Source: Gemmatimonas sp. (GTDB taxonomy: Bacteria > Gemmatimonadota > Gemmatimonadetes > Gemmatimonadales > Gemmatimonadaceae). From it: a DNA stretch of 64,000 nucleotides. A program made the position numbers and the translations under genes. Within the stretch, counting starts at the first letter, position 1. Every line of letters begins with the position of its first letter. The notes beneath the pieces are model-generated. The model was not told the DNA's origin. It searched no databases and saw nothing but the letters and a program-made list of their open reading frames with translations. Positions 7,205 to 16,310 of the stretch are shown in pieces. The stretch spans positions 1-64,000 of the forward strand of contig JANYJW010000012.1 of the NCBI GenBank assembly GCA_025361705.1, given 5' to 3'.

Positions 7205-7933
7205 CTACTGCACCGTCACCTTGTCGCCACGTGGGCTGAGCGCCACCACCCAGACGGCGAACGCACCCGCAATGGTCGTCGTCACCCACGAGCCCGTGGA
7301 CGCGCCGAGAAAGAGCGCGCTTCGCGTGTGTCCCTGACCATCGCCAGCGATCATCAGGCGCGTGCTCACGGAGATGAGATCGGCATAGCCGAGTCGCAAA
7401 TCGGTGAACAGGGCGGTACGCCGAACGTGCCGCAACTGCATATGATTCGCGGGACCGACCGCGACACCGACCGGCATCTGCATCGCGCCGAGCGCGACGT
7501 CGCTGCTTAGCGCAGGCGACCACCAGCGACGGTAGCGCGCGGCGATGCCACCGAGTTGAGTAGGCGGGCTTCCCTCGGAGATGCCGCCACCGATGAGGGT
7601 GCCGCCAACGGCGGCATTCGCGCGGACGTTGAGCATCGCTCCGAGTTCTACCTCCGTGTGGCTGGCGAGGGCATCGTCGGCGCGGCTGCTGCCAAAACCC
7701 GGACGTGTGACGGACGGGTCGAGTTTACTGCCGCGGTAGAAGCTGTTGGCCGTAAGCTCGAAGAGCCCGAATGCGCGGCAAGCGGACTGGGGACGGCCGC
7801 GCCAGCAAAAGCGCCGTTGAGCGCTTGACCGAATGGTCGCGCGCGCACTATCGGGCGCGTGCTGCGCCGCGATGGGAGACGCAGCAAGCACGAACGCGGC
7901 GAAGGCGATGAATCTGCCTGTGATCCGATGCAA
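7205..7933 (-). CDS. Secreted protein of unknown function, probably outer membrane
   Basis: 242 residues from a TTG at 7933, chosen because GGAGG lies five bases before it and it places a signal peptide (IAFAAFVLAASPIAAQ) at the N-terminus. The mature part alternates short hydrophobic strands with turns (for example VELGAMLNVRANAAVGGTL, LRLGYADLISVSTRLMI), suggesting an eight- to ten-stranded beta-barrel or similar surface protein. It ends VTVQ without a terminal aromatic residue. No family recognised. It lies just downstream of hipA on the same strand, but its own ribosome site suggests independent expression. Confidence 0.65.
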   Translation of the reverse strand: MHRITGRFIAFAAFVLAASPIAAQHAPDSARATIRSSAQRRFCWRGRPQSACRAFGLFELTANSFYRGSKLDPSVTRPGFGSSRADDALASHTEVELGAMLNVRANAAVGGTLIGGGISEGSPPTQLGGIAARYRRWWSPALSSDVALGAMQMPVGVAVGPANHMQLRHVRRTALFTDLRLGYADLISVSTRLMIAGDGQGHTRSALFLGASTGSWVTTTIAGAFAVWVVALSPRGDKVTVQ

Positions 7934-7964
7934 GAGAACCTCCGAAATGTTTACGCCGCAGCGA

Positions 7965-9311
7965 TTACGAAGCACTTCGTCGATCGAGCCGCCGGAAATG
8001 CGTCTCGATGCGCTTGGTCCACGTCGCGTTCAGCTCCACAGCGCGGGCCTCTTCACGCCAATGCGTGAGCGCGTCGGCAACCCGGTCGATGATACGGGCG
8101 CCGCCATGCGGGACATCGAACTCGCGACCGATCGCCAGGAGATCGTCGCGCGTGAACGCGTCGTCCTTGCCGTTCGCCGTCATCTGATGGGTCTTCGTCC
8201 AGCCGTCCCCGTAGGCCCAGGTGACATCGAACGCCGGAGCGAGTGACCACGTCCCCGTCGAGTCCATCAGGAAGGCGAGGTTCTTGACGTGGTCGTCCTG
8301 GTTCCGCGCGGCCACGTTGAACACCATGCGGCAGAACGCCTGGTCCACGTCGTTCTGTCCCATGCCGAGTCGCCGCACCGTGCGAAAGTACGTCTCGTAG
8401 GAGAGCGACCGGGGGACGTTGTAGTCGGCGTGCTGCATGCCGCCGAGGCTGTGCATGTGGAGCCGAGTGGTTCCGTGCCGGTCGAATCGCTTGACCATGA
8501 AATGCGCGAACTCCCGCTCGTGCAGGAGATGCGTCTCAGCCATCGCAATCCCCGCGCGGCGGGCCAGTTGCGCATAGGCATATTCGATGCGCCCGAACGG
8601 ACCCGGGACGAACTGCGCGCCGGCGACGTGCCCACCCGCCCCCGCGGAGACCCCGTCGAACTTCAGCAGCCAGTGTTCGTCGCCGTCCGCCATGGGCGCG
8701 AACGCCGACTTGACGCGCGGAATCGTCCGATTCCAGAGGATCATTGCCTTGGCACGAGCGCCGCCGGCGGACGCTCCCACCTGCATCATTTCCGGGACGG
8801 CAACGTCCGGATTGCCGACGAGCACCTGGCGGGCCTGCTCAACGAGGCTGGCCACTTCGAGCGCCTCATCGATGGCGGCGGTGCGGTCGATCGCCGGGCG
8901 AAACTCGAGGGCGCCGATCGCGCGCCCACCGATGTACAGGAGTTTCTGGAGCGGACTCAGCGCGGCATCGGGTGTCCCGTGCTGGGCGAAGTACCGCTTG
9001 ATGAGCAGGTTGCCGAAGGTGTCCGGCAATGCGTCGGCAAAAACTCCCGGCAGACCAGCAAAGGCCTCGACGCGCCGGAGCGACGGAAAGGTCTGGGCCC
9101 CGAGCTGCGTCAGGGGGAGATGGATTGGGGAAATCTCGAGGCCCGAGAGACGGAACGCGTCCACGTACTCGAAGGTGATCTCTCCGGCCTGACTCTCGGA
9201 CAGGACACCAACCTCGTGGCCCCAGAGATGCACGCGTGCCACAGCGTAGTCGCGCTGGCGCGCCGCGCGGAGCGGAGTGCCGCGCGGCGTACGTCTTCGC
9301 GCGCTAGGCAT
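7965..9311 (-). CDS. hipA: HipA-family serine/threonine kinase toxin
   Basis: 448 residues from the ATG at 9311, which overlaps the hipB stop as ATGCCTAG, indicating translational coupling. The N-terminal subdomain (VHLWGHEVGVLSE, FPSLRRVEAFAGLPGVFADALPD) is followed by the kinase core: GASAGGARAKAMI in the ATP-binding region, HWLLKFDG, EREFAHFMVKRFDR, the catalytic loop ARNQDDHVKNLAF and the metal-binding SLAPAFDVTW. HipA kinases phosphorylate tRNA synthetases or related targets and slow growth. The length and motifs look complete, so this module is probably active. Confidence 0.92.
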   Translation of the reverse strand: MPSARRRTPRGTPLRAARQRDYAVARVHLWGHEVGVLSESQAGEITFEYVDAFRLSGLEISPIHLPLTQLGAQTFPSLRRVEAFAGLPGVFADALPDTFGNLLIKRYFAQHGTPDAALSPLQKLLYIGGRAIGALEFRPAIDRTAAIDEALEVASLVEQARQVLVGNPDVAVPEMMQVGASAGGARAKAMILWNRTIPRVKSAFAPMADGDEHWLLKFDGVSAGAGGHVAGAQFVPGPFGRIEYAYAQLARRAGIAMAETHLLHEREFAHFMVKRFDRHGTTRLHMHSLGGMQHADYNVPRSLSYETYFRTVRRLGMGQNDVDQAFCRMVFNVAARNQDDHVKNLAFLMDSTGTWSLAPAFDVTWAYGDGWTKTHQMTANGKDDAFTRDDLLAIGREFDVPHGGARIIDRVADALTHWREEARAVELNATWTKRIETHFRRLDRRSAS

Positions 9312-9639
9312 CCGGTGTCTCCGTGCGTCGGCGGCGCGGCGTGCCGGCGCGCCGGCGCTCGCGTCCATTCAGTGCCGCCAGGGCAATAGGGGACACGCCC
9401 GGCGGAGGGAGAAAATCGTTCAGGACCTCAAGCCGGTGCAGGGCGCGGAGCACGCGGATGATGGTGCCGATTGTGGTATTGCCGCCGCGTTCGGCGCGGT
9501 CGATGGTGCGGAGGCTCACCCCAGCGTCGGCCGCGACCCGTTCCATCGTCCGGTTCTGCTGCAGGCGATACCGTTGCAGTCGATTCCCAAGTTCCTGGAG
9601 CACTTCGCTGGTGGTCGATTCCGTGGTGATCTTCTCCAT
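9304..9639 (-). CDS. hipB: HipB-family antitoxin with XRE helix-turn-helix
   Basis: 111 residues. One helix-turn-helix (LQRYRLQQNRTMERVAADAG, then VSLRTIDRAERGGNTTIG, about residues 22-60) followed by the dimer strand RLEVLNDFLP and a basic tail RRRAGTPRRRRTET. It precedes hipA on the minus strand and overlaps it by 8 bp. HipB proteins neutralise HipA and repress the operon by binding inverted repeats; repeated CATAT...TGTTAT sites upstream (9671-9825) are strong operator candidates. A polar C-terminal tail like this is often the protease-sensitive part of the antitoxin. Confidence 0.9.
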   Translation of the reverse strand: MEKITTESTTSEVLQELGNRLQRYRLQQNRTMERVAADAGVSLRTIDRAERGGNTTIGTIIRVLRALHRLEVLNDFLPPPGVSPIALAALNGRERRRAGTPRRRRTETPDA

Positions 9640-9670
9640 GCCCCCTCCTGATCAGCCTGACATGACACGC

Positions 9671-9825
9671 CATATGTGGCCTGTTATTTAGAAATACAGC
9701 TATAACACGCCGTATATGCGTATTTACAATACTCGTCTATTCCTGCCAGTGCAAGTCACTGGATAGGTTCAATTAGCATTATATGTCTGGTTGTCTCGCA
9801 CAAAGGCGATAACAGGCCATATATG
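9671..9825. promoter_or_regulatory. Three-copy repeat upstream of hipBA, likely HipB operators
   Basis: CATATGTGGCCTGTTAT (9671-9687, plus sense), CATATACGGCGTGTTATA (9701-9718, minus sense) and CATATATGGCCTGTTATC (9808-9825, minus sense) share the pattern CATATRYGGCSTGTTAT. A weaker fourth copy may lie at 9777-9797. The region is markedly AT-rich against the surrounding DNA. The first copy ends about 32 bp upstream of the hipB start codon, where an autoregulatory operator would be expected. Binding by HipB is inferred. Confidence 0.7.
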
Positions 9826-9872
9826 GCTAATAATAGAGCCTAGTGCGTCGACAGCGGGCGATTGGCCCGCTG

Positions 9873-11144
9873 CTACTCGTGCCGCAACGCCGCCACGGGA
9901 TCGAGTCGCGCGGCCTTGAGCGCCGGCAGCATGCCAAAGACGATGCCGGTGAACGCGCTCGTCGCCAGCGCGGCCACCACTGCCAGCGGCGGCACCGACG
10001 CGGCAATCGGCGTCCACGCGTTGATGCCAAGCGACCCGGCCCAGCCAAGCACGAGGCCAATGGCGGCGCCGGTGGCGGTGAGCGTGATGGCTTCCACCAG
10101 GAACTGCCACAGGATCACGCCGCGCGTGGCGCCCAGCGCCTTGCGCACGCCGATCTCCCGCGTGCGCTCGGTCACGGAGATCATCATGATGGCAATCACG
10201 CCCACGCCGCCCACCAGCAGGCCGACGCTGCTCAGCGCGATCATCACGAGGAAGAACATGCCGAACACCTTGTTGTAGACGTCGAACAGCTTGTCCTGCG
10301 TGATGACCACAAAGTTCGATTCGCGGCCGGGCCGCAGGCCGCGCATACCGCGCATGGCCGACGTCACCTCGTCAATGGTCACGTCCTGGCGCGCGGAGGC
10401 ATGCGGCTTGATGACAAACGACATCCAGCGGGAGTTTGCGCCCAGCCGGCGATTGAGCGCGTAGATGGACGTCATGATGCGCGGACGCTCGCCACCCTGC
10501 AGAAAGCTGGCTTCGTCCTTGAAGATGCCGACCACCATGAATGGCCCGCCGCGTCCCGCGCCGCTGAGCGACGTGAGGTTGATCTCCTTGCCCAGCGCGT
10601 CCTCCTCGCCGAACAGCCGCTCCTTGGCCGTGGTGTTGATCACCACCACGCGCGAGGCCGAGCGGGATTCCTGCTCGGTGAACACGCGTCCGTCCACCAT
10701 CACCGGCGGATTCACCTGCGGCCAATTGGCCGACACGCCGGCCACCTGCACGTTGGACAGTTCGCGGTCGCGATACTTGGCGGACGCACCCCAGCCCTGC
10801 CGCAACAGCACTTCGCCCACGCTCTCCACCCGCATCAGCGCATCGGCCTCGGCGAACGTCAGGCGAGGGTTGGAGCGCCACTTGCACGTGTCGCCGCTGT
10901 CGTCGCACGCCTCGAACACAATGGGATAGCGCTGCACGAAGAACGTCGTCGGCCCGGCCGATTCGAACTGCTTGGCCACGCTCACGTTGATGCCGTGCAC
11001 GGCCGCCGAGATGAGCACCACCACAAAGACGCCCACGGCCACGCCAAGAATGGTGAGGCCGGCGCGCACGCGGTTGGCCTTCATGGCATCGAGGGCGATG
11101 GTCACGCCCTCCATCGACATGCGCACCCGGTCCCAGAATCGCAT
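9873..11144 (-). CDS. MacB/FtsX-type ABC transporter permease
   Basis: 423 residues from the ATG at 11144 (MRFWDRVRMSMEG). Layout: one N-terminal membrane helix (ILGVAVGVFVVVLISAAV), a large periplasmic MacB core domain, and three C-terminal helices in the FtsX domain with the family signature TERTREIGVRKALGA. It ends PVAALRHE. These permeases act as mechanotransmitters that move lipoproteins, peptides or drugs out of the periplasm, powered by a separate ATPase. The upstream gene, 5 bp away, encodes a paralogue, so the two probably form a heterodimer. No ATPase gene is adjacent. Confidence 0.9.
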   Translation of the reverse strand: MRFWDRVRMSMEGVTIALDAMKANRVRAGLTILGVAVGVFVVVLISAAVHGINVSVAKQFESAGPTTFFVQRYPIVFEACDDSGDTCKWRSNPRLTFAEADALMRVESVGEVLLRQGWGASAKYRDRELSNVQVAGVSANWPQVNPPVMVDGRVFTEQESRSASRVVVINTTAKERLFGEEDALGKEINLTSLSGAGRGGPFMVVGIFKDEASFLQGGERPRIMTSIYALNRRLGANSRWMSFVIKPHASARQDVTIDEVTSAMRGMRGLRPGRESNFVVITQDKLFDVYNKVFGMFFLVMIALSSVGLLVGGVGVIAIMMISVTERTREIGVRKALGATRGVILWQFLVEAITLTATGAAIGLVLGWAGSLGINAWTPIAASVPPLAVVAALATSAFTGIVFGMLPALKAARLDPVAALRHE

Positions 11145-11149
11145 CGCCG

Positions 11150-12394
11150 TCACTCCTGCCGCAGCGCGGCCACGGGGTCGAGCAGCGATGCGCGGCTCGC
11201 GGGGTAGACGCCGGAGATGATGCCGACGCCGGCGCCAATCAGCACGCCCACGGCAATGGACCACGGTGCGACGAACGTCGGCATCGGCGTCCAGGTGCGG
11301 ATCGCCAAGGCGGCCACGGCGCCCAACGCGATGCCCATGGCCGCGCCAAACGTGCTGAGCGTTGCCGACTCGATGAGGAACTGGATGAGGATGTCGCGCC
11401 GCTTGGCGCCGAGCGCCTTGCGGATGCCGATCTCGTGGGTGCGCTCGGCGACGGCCACGAGCATGATGTTCATGATGACGATGGCGCCGACCACCAGCCC
11501 GATGGCCGGCAGCGCCACGCCGGCGAGCACGAGGTACTGCTTGATCTTGTTCCAGAACTCGAGCGCGGTATCGGACGACTCGAGCACGAAGTCGTCCTTC
11601 TGCCGGGGATGCAGATTGTGGCGCGCCCGCATGATGCCGCGGACGGCCTCCTGCGCTTCGGGCATCCCCTCGGCCACCGGCACCTGCACCATCACCGCGT
11701 CGATGACGTAGGGTGCGCGGTTGAGCAAGCGGTGCACGGGCGACCGGAACGGCGCAAACACATAGTTGTCAAACGACATGCCAAACGCGCTGCCGCGCGA
11801 CTCGCCGATGCCGACCACCGTGTACAGCTTGCCGCCCATCTTCACCTGATGGTCGAGGGCGCTCACCGTGGGGAAAAGGCGTTTGACGAGATCGGGGCCG
11901 ATGATGACGACCTCGGCGCCGGTGGCGAGTTCGCTGGGCGAGAAGCCGCGGCCCTCGGTGACCTCGAGCCGCTTGATCTGGAAGTACTGCCCGTCCACGG
12001 CCGTCACGTCGGCACGGCGGGGTTTGGAATAGGGCGACTCGATCTGCACGCTGGACTCGGAGTACATCGACCAGAGCACACCGGCCGGGAGTGCTTCGAC
12101 AACGGCCGGCACGTCGCTCTCGAGAATGCGCGGTCGGCGATTGTACTCCATCCAGGTGGCGCGGTCGACGTCGCCCATCTGGAGGTTGGGCCGAGTGCGC
12201 AACTCGAACGAGTTGATGGCGATCAGCTTGCCGACCAGCTGCGTTTCCATGTACCGCCCCATCCCGTCGACGATGGAGACGACGGTGATGAGGAACATCA
12301 CGCCAATGCAGACGCCGAGTGCGGTGAAGAAGCTCTTGAGCTTCTGCACGCGGATGGTCTGGAGGGCGAGTCGAATGGCCTCAAAGAGGGGCAT
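11150..12394 (-). CDS. MacB/FtsX-type ABC transporter permease, first of a pair
   Basis: 414 residues beginning MPLFEAIRLALQTIRVQKLKS. It has the same layout as the next gene: N-terminal helix (FFTALGVCIGVMFLITVVSI), periplasmic MacB domain, three C-terminal helices and the motif AERTHEIGIRKALGAKR. It ends DPVAALRQE, almost identical to the C-terminus of its partner, as expected for a duplicated pair. The stop codon lies 5 bp ahead of the second permease, so they are co-transcribed. The ATP-binding subunit and the membrane-fusion protein usually found with MacB systems are missing from the neighbourhood. Confidence 0.9.
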   Translation of the reverse strand: MPLFEAIRLALQTIRVQKLKSFFTALGVCIGVMFLITVVSIVDGMGRYMETQLVGKLIAINSFELRTRPNLQMGDVDRATWMEYNRRPRILESDVPAVVEALPAGVLWSMYSESSVQIESPYSKPRRADVTAVDGQYFQIKRLEVTEGRGFSPSELATGAEVVIIGPDLVKRLFPTVSALDHQVKMGGKLYTVVGIGESRGSAFGMSFDNYVFAPFRSPVHRLLNRAPYVIDAVMVQVPVAEGMPEAQEAVRGIMRARHNLHPRQKDDFVLESSDTALEFWNKIKQYLVLAGVALPAIGLVVGAIVIMNIMLVAVAERTHEIGIRKALGAKRRDILIQFLIESATLSTFGAAMGIALGAVAALAIRTWTPMPTFVAPWSIAVGVLIGAGVGIISGVYPASRASLLDPVAALRQE

Positions 12395-12476
12395 GGCGGG
12401 AATCTAACGACCTTGCCAAGGTGCCGGCTGGGGTTGGCCCGTCTCGTTCCAGGGGGGCAAGGCGTAGATTGATCGC

Positions 12477-13025
12477 ATGCCCCCAATGCACGGTCGGACT
12501 CGACGCGTCACGGTCATCGCCTGTGCCGGGATGGCGATGGCGTTCACGGCCTGCCAGAGCAAGCCCGAGGACCCGCAGCTCGGCTTCATCAACATCGGGT
12601 TCAGCCTGAAACTGCCGCGGGGCATGCAGCAGGCGCTCGATTCACTGGCCCCGGGCTTCAGGCCGGTGCTGGTCGGCAAGTTCCGCTCTGACATCGCCCA
12701 ATATGCCGCCGAGGCCGGGGGCGGCATGCAGGCGCTTTTTGCGACGGTGGCCGACTTCGACGGCGACGGCACGCTGGATGCGGTGATCGAGGGGACGATG
12801 CCGGGCGACTCGGCGTTGCGTGTGATCGCCATCATGAATGGCGCCAAGCCGTTCGCATTGGACGTCACAGTGATTCCGCAGTACGACGCCGACGCCGTGG
12901 GGCTCTACCTCTCGCGTCCCACCGGGAGCAGGGCGGGGACGTTTCAGTTGGTGGATTACCCCGATTCGTCGACCGTGTACACGTTTGCGCGCGGGCGGTT
13001 CGTGGGAGCGAAGGTGGGGAACTGA
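12477..13025 (+). CDS. Lipoprotein of unknown function
   Basis: 182 residues. A basic start, a hydrophobic run and the lipobox AFTAC place a lipid-modified cysteine near residue 26. The mature part contains DFDGDGTLDAVIEG (about residues 96-109), the calcium-loop pattern of FG-GAP/EF-hand-like VCBS repeats, then a beta-rich region. No family assigned. It is divergent from the permease pair, sharing an 82-bp promoter region with it. Confidence 0.7.
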   Translation: MPPMHGRTRRVTVIACAGMAMAFTACQSKPEDPQLGFINIGFSLKLPRGMQQALDSLAPGFRPVLVGKFRSDIAQYAAEAGGGMQALFATVADFDGDGTLDAVIEGTMPGDSALRVIAIMNGAKPFALDVTVIPQYDADAVGLYLSRPTGSRAGTFQLVDYPDSSTVYTFARGRFVGAKVGN

Positions 13026-13140
13026 GGGCGGGCGCATCGCTCGCCGTGCGGACAGCACATCGGAATCGTCGTCGTTGCGTGGCTGCTGCACGAACCGCTC
13101 TTCATTGTTGTTGCCTCGAGTTCCGACTGCCCATGCCACA

Positions 13141-14022
13141 GTGACCCTCACCGATGGCGATCAATTGGAAGCAGCGCTGCGCGCCAGTGAAGAGCGCCAG
13201 CGCGCGCTGTTCCACGACCACTCGGCGGTGCAGCTCATCATCGACCCGTCCACGGGCGACATCGTGGACGCCAACGCGGCGGCGAGCTTGTACGGCTGGT
13301 CGGTGGTCGAGCTCACGGCGATGCGCATCCAGCAGCTCAACGAGCTGCCGCCGGACGATGTGACTGACCGGATGGCGTCGGTGGACAGCACGACCAATGC
13401 CCGGTTCGAGGTTTGTCATCGGCGGGCCGACGGCTCCATCCGGGACGTGGAGGTCTACTGCACCCGCGTCGACCTGGGGGGTCGACCGATGCTGTGTGGG
13501 TGCTGGACGAGGCGTCGGAGCGCTATGTGTACTTCAGTCCCTCCGTCGAACGCATCACGGGCTACAGCGCCGCGGAGTCGATGCGCCTCTCGATGGAGGC
13601 CTCCCTGTCCACGGAGAGCTACGCGGCGCTGGGCCGCACGCACGAGGCGCGCCTGCAGGAATGCGCGCAGGGTCTGGAACGCACGTAGGTCGACATCGTG
13701 GAGCAGACGCACAAGGACGGATCGCGCCACACCGTCGAGGTGCACAGCCGCTTTGTGCGCAACGCGGAATCGGGGCGCCTCGAGGCGATTGGCGTGTCGC
13801 GCATGTACGGCCTCGAACACCCCGAGATTCCCTTGCCGGCAGCGTGCCGTCGATCAGGTGAAGACCCTCACGGGCATTGTGCCGATCTGCGCGAGTTGCA
13901 AGATGATTCGCGATGACAAGGGGTACTGGGAACAGGTCGAAGAGTACGTGGGCAAGCACACCGAGGCTCAGTTTTCCCACGGCATTTGTCCGGACTGCAT
14001 GGAGCGACTTTACCCTGCCTGA
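13141..14022 (+). pseudogene. Decayed multi-PAS signalling protein
   Basis: A PAS domain is read in one frame from a GTG at 13141 (RQRALFHDHSAVQLIIDPS, ANAAASLYGW) to about 13490. A second PAS follows in another frame (AVWVLDEASERYVYFSPS, ITGYSAAES) and is interrupted by a TAG at 13686-13688. Its PAC part continues (EQTHKDGSRHTVEVHSRFV) until the frame returns near 13850 for the conserved tail VPICASCKMIRDDKGYWEQ and SHGICPDCMERLYP, a Cys-rich ending known from many PAS and response-regulator proteins. Two frame changes and one stop show loss of function, unless the sequence holds errors. Confidence 0.8.
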
Positions 14023-14088
14023 GTCGCGCCACCGACGTGGAAGTGACGATTGACGGGCGCGCGCCGGCATTTTACTCATAGAGGTTCC

Positions 14089-15240
14089 ATGCTACGCATT
14101 GCGTCCAAGCTCCCCGCCACCGGCACCACGGTCTTTACCGTGATGTCGCAGCTCGCGGCCGACACGGGTGCGGTGAACCTGGGGCAGGGGTTTCCGGACT
14201 TCGACATTCCGGAGACGCTGGCGGAGCTGCTCGCGCGCGCCGTGCGCTACGGCAAGAACCAGTACGCGCCGATGGCCGGGCTGGCATCGCTGCGCGAGGC
14301 GATTGCGGCAAAGACCGAAGCCGCGTACGGGCATCGCGCCGACCCGGGCACCGAGATCACCATTACCAGTGGCGCCACCGAAGCGATCTTCAACGCGATC
14401 CTCGCCGTGCTGCATCCGGGCGACGAAGCCATCGTGCTCGACCCGTCGTACGACAGCTACGAGCCGGGCATCGCGCTGGCTGGCGGCACGTGCGTGCATG
14501 TGCCGCTGCGCCACACCGACTTCGCGGTCGACTGGGATGCGGTGGCCGACGCCGTGACGCCGCTCACGCGGCTGATCATCGTGAACTCGCCGCACAATCC
14601 GTCGGGCGCCGTCTGGTCGGCCGACGACATGGCTCGCCTGGCAGCGCTCACGCGCGAGCACGACCTGTGTGTCATTGCCGACGAGGTGTATGAACACATC
14701 GTCTTCGACGGCCGACGCCACGAGAGCGTGCTGCGTTCGCCCGAACTGGCCGCGCGCAGCTTTGTCGTGTCGTCGTTCGGCAAGACGTATCACTGCACGG
14801 GCTGGAAAGTGGGCTGCTGCATTGCCCCCGCCGCGCTGTCAGCGGAGTTCCGCAAGGTGCACCAGTACAACACCTTTGCCACGTCGACACCCGCGCAATG
14901 GGCGTTTGACGGCATGCTGCGCGAGCACCCCGAACACCACGCCGCGCTGGGCGCATTCTATGAGGCCAAGCGGGATCGCTTTCGCGCTCGGCTGACGCTC
15001 ACGCGCTTGCGCCCGCTGCCGGTGAGCGGGAGCTACTTTCAGCTGGTGGACTATTCCACCGTGTGCGACCTGAACGACGTGGCGTTCGCCCGTCTGCTGT
15101 GCACCTCGCACGGCGTGGCGTCCATTCCGCTGTCGCCGTTCTACGCGACGCCGCCCACGGGCCAGCGCATCGTGCGGCTCTGCTTCGCCAAGACGGACGC
15201 CACGCTCGACGCCGCCATCGAGCGCCTGGAGCGCATGTGA
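14089..15240 (+). CDS. PLP-dependent class I/II aminotransferase, methionine aminotransferase type
   Basis: 383 residues from the ATG at 14089, with GAGG just upstream. Class I fold features in order: NLGQGFPDFD near residue 30, ITSGATEAIFNAI near 94, NSPHNPSGA near 165, DEVYEH near 197, and SSFGKTYHCTGWKVG near 229 where the lysine binds PLP. The closest known enzymes (YbdL-type) transaminate methionine with oxo-acids such as alpha-ketoglutaramate. The next gene, whose GTG overlaps this stop, is an omega-amidase-like hydrolase that would remove the ketoglutaramate product, so the two work as one methionine-salvage step. Confidence 0.88.
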   Translation: MLRIASKLPATGTTVFTVMSQLAADTGAVNLGQGFPDFDIPETLAELLARAVRYGKNQYAPMAGLASLREAIAAKTEAAYGHRADPGTEITITSGATEAIFNAILAVLHPGDEAIVLDPSYDSYEPGIALAGGTCVHVPLRHTDFAVDWDAVADAVTPLTRLIIVNSPHNPSGAVWSADDMARLAALTREHDLCVIADEVYEHIVFDGRRHESVLRSPELAARSFVVSSFGKTYHCTGWKVGCCIAPAALSAEFRKVHQYNTFATSTPAQWAFDGMLREHPEHHAALGAFYEAKRDRFRARLTLTRLRPLPVSGSYFQLVDYSTVCDLNDVAFARLLCTSHGVASIPLSPFYATPPTGQRIVRLCFAKTDATLDAAIERLERM

Positions 15241-16121
15241 ACGCGGCACAGGCGCCGATCACGGGTGGCCCGTCGGCGGTCGATGACCTGCGCGTGACGC
15301 TCGTGCAGGCCGATACCGTGTGGCACGACCCGGCGGCCAACCGCGCGCGCATTGCGGAGTGGCTGGCGGCGCAGGCGACGCCCACCGACCTGATTGTGCT
15401 GCCCGAGACTTTCACGACGGGCTTTTCCAACGATGCCGTGGCGCGCGCCGAGTCGATGGACGGCGAGACCGTGGCGTGGATGCGCGCGTTGTCGCGCACG
15501 CACGACGCGGCGGTGACGGGGAGCGTGCAGCTGCGCGGGCGCGTGCCAGGTGGCGCAGACAGCGCCAATGGCGCATCGCGCGATGCAGTGTTCAATCGCC
15601 TGCTCTTTGTCACGCCCGATGGCGCCCTGCGGCACTACGACAAGCGGCATCTCTTTCGCATGGCGCGCGAGCAGGAGTGGTACGCGGCCGGCCGTGACCG
15701 CCTGATCGTGGAGTTCCGCGGCTGGCGCATCTGTCCGCTGGTCTGCTACGACCTGCGCTTTCCGGTCTTCTCGCGCAATCGCACCGTCGCCGAGCGCGCC
15801 GGCGCGCTGGAGTACGACGTGCTGCTTTTTGTGGCCAACTGGCCGGCGGCGCGGCACGAGGTGTGGCGCACACTGCTGCGTGCGCGGGCCATGGAGAACT
15901 CGTGCTACGTGGTGGGCGTCAACCGCACCGGAGAGGACGGCAACGGGCATCCGTACCTCGGCGGGAGCATCGCGACGGACGCGGTGGGTACGGCCGTGGT
16001 GGAATGTGATGCGGCGCCGCAGGTGGCGCACGCGGTGCTGAGCGCCGAGCGGCTGCGCGCGCATCGGCGGCGCTTTCCGGCGCATCTCGACGCGGACGCG
16101 TTCACGATGGAGCCAGGGTAG
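15237..16121 (+). CDS. Nitrilase-family omega-amidase (YafV-like)
   Basis: 294 residues from a GTG at 15237 that overlaps the aminotransferase stop codon (ATGTGA). The nitrilase triad is visible: Glu in VLPETFTTGF, Lys in YDKRHLFR and Cys in PLVCYDLRFPVF. Omega-amidases hydrolyse alpha-ketoglutaramate to alpha-ketoglutarate and ammonia, and are often paired with glutamine/methionine transaminases, as here. The later motif VNRTGEDGNGHPY is typical of this subfamily. Cytosolic, no signal peptide. Confidence 0.88.
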   Translation: MNAAQAPITGGPSAVDDLRVTLVQADTVWHDPAANRARIAEWLAAQATPTDLIVLPETFTTGFSNDAVARAESMDGETVAWMRALSRTHDAAVTGSVQLRGRVPGGADSANGASRDAVFNRLLFVTPDGALRHYDKRHLFRMAREQEWYAAGRDRLIVEFRGWRICPLVCYDLRFPVFSRNRTVAERAGALEYDVLLFVANWPAARHEVWRTLLRARAMENSCYVVGVNRTGEDGNGHPYLGGSIATDAVGTAVVECDAAPQVAHAVLSAERLRAHRRRFPAHLDADAFTMEPG

Positions 16122-16310
16122 CGAGCGACAGCGCGTCGGCGGTCGCCGCGCGGTCGCCGCGCGCCCTTTCTTCGTCCGCGGTCTGGTGCCATGTTCCACG
16201 GGGCAGGTGCGCCCCCCCGCGCGGAAGACGCGTGTGCAAGCGCTGCGGCACGCTCAAGGACGAACGTGCGCGGTCGTGGTCGAGCAACGGTCGACAATGC
16301 CGGGGGAGAC

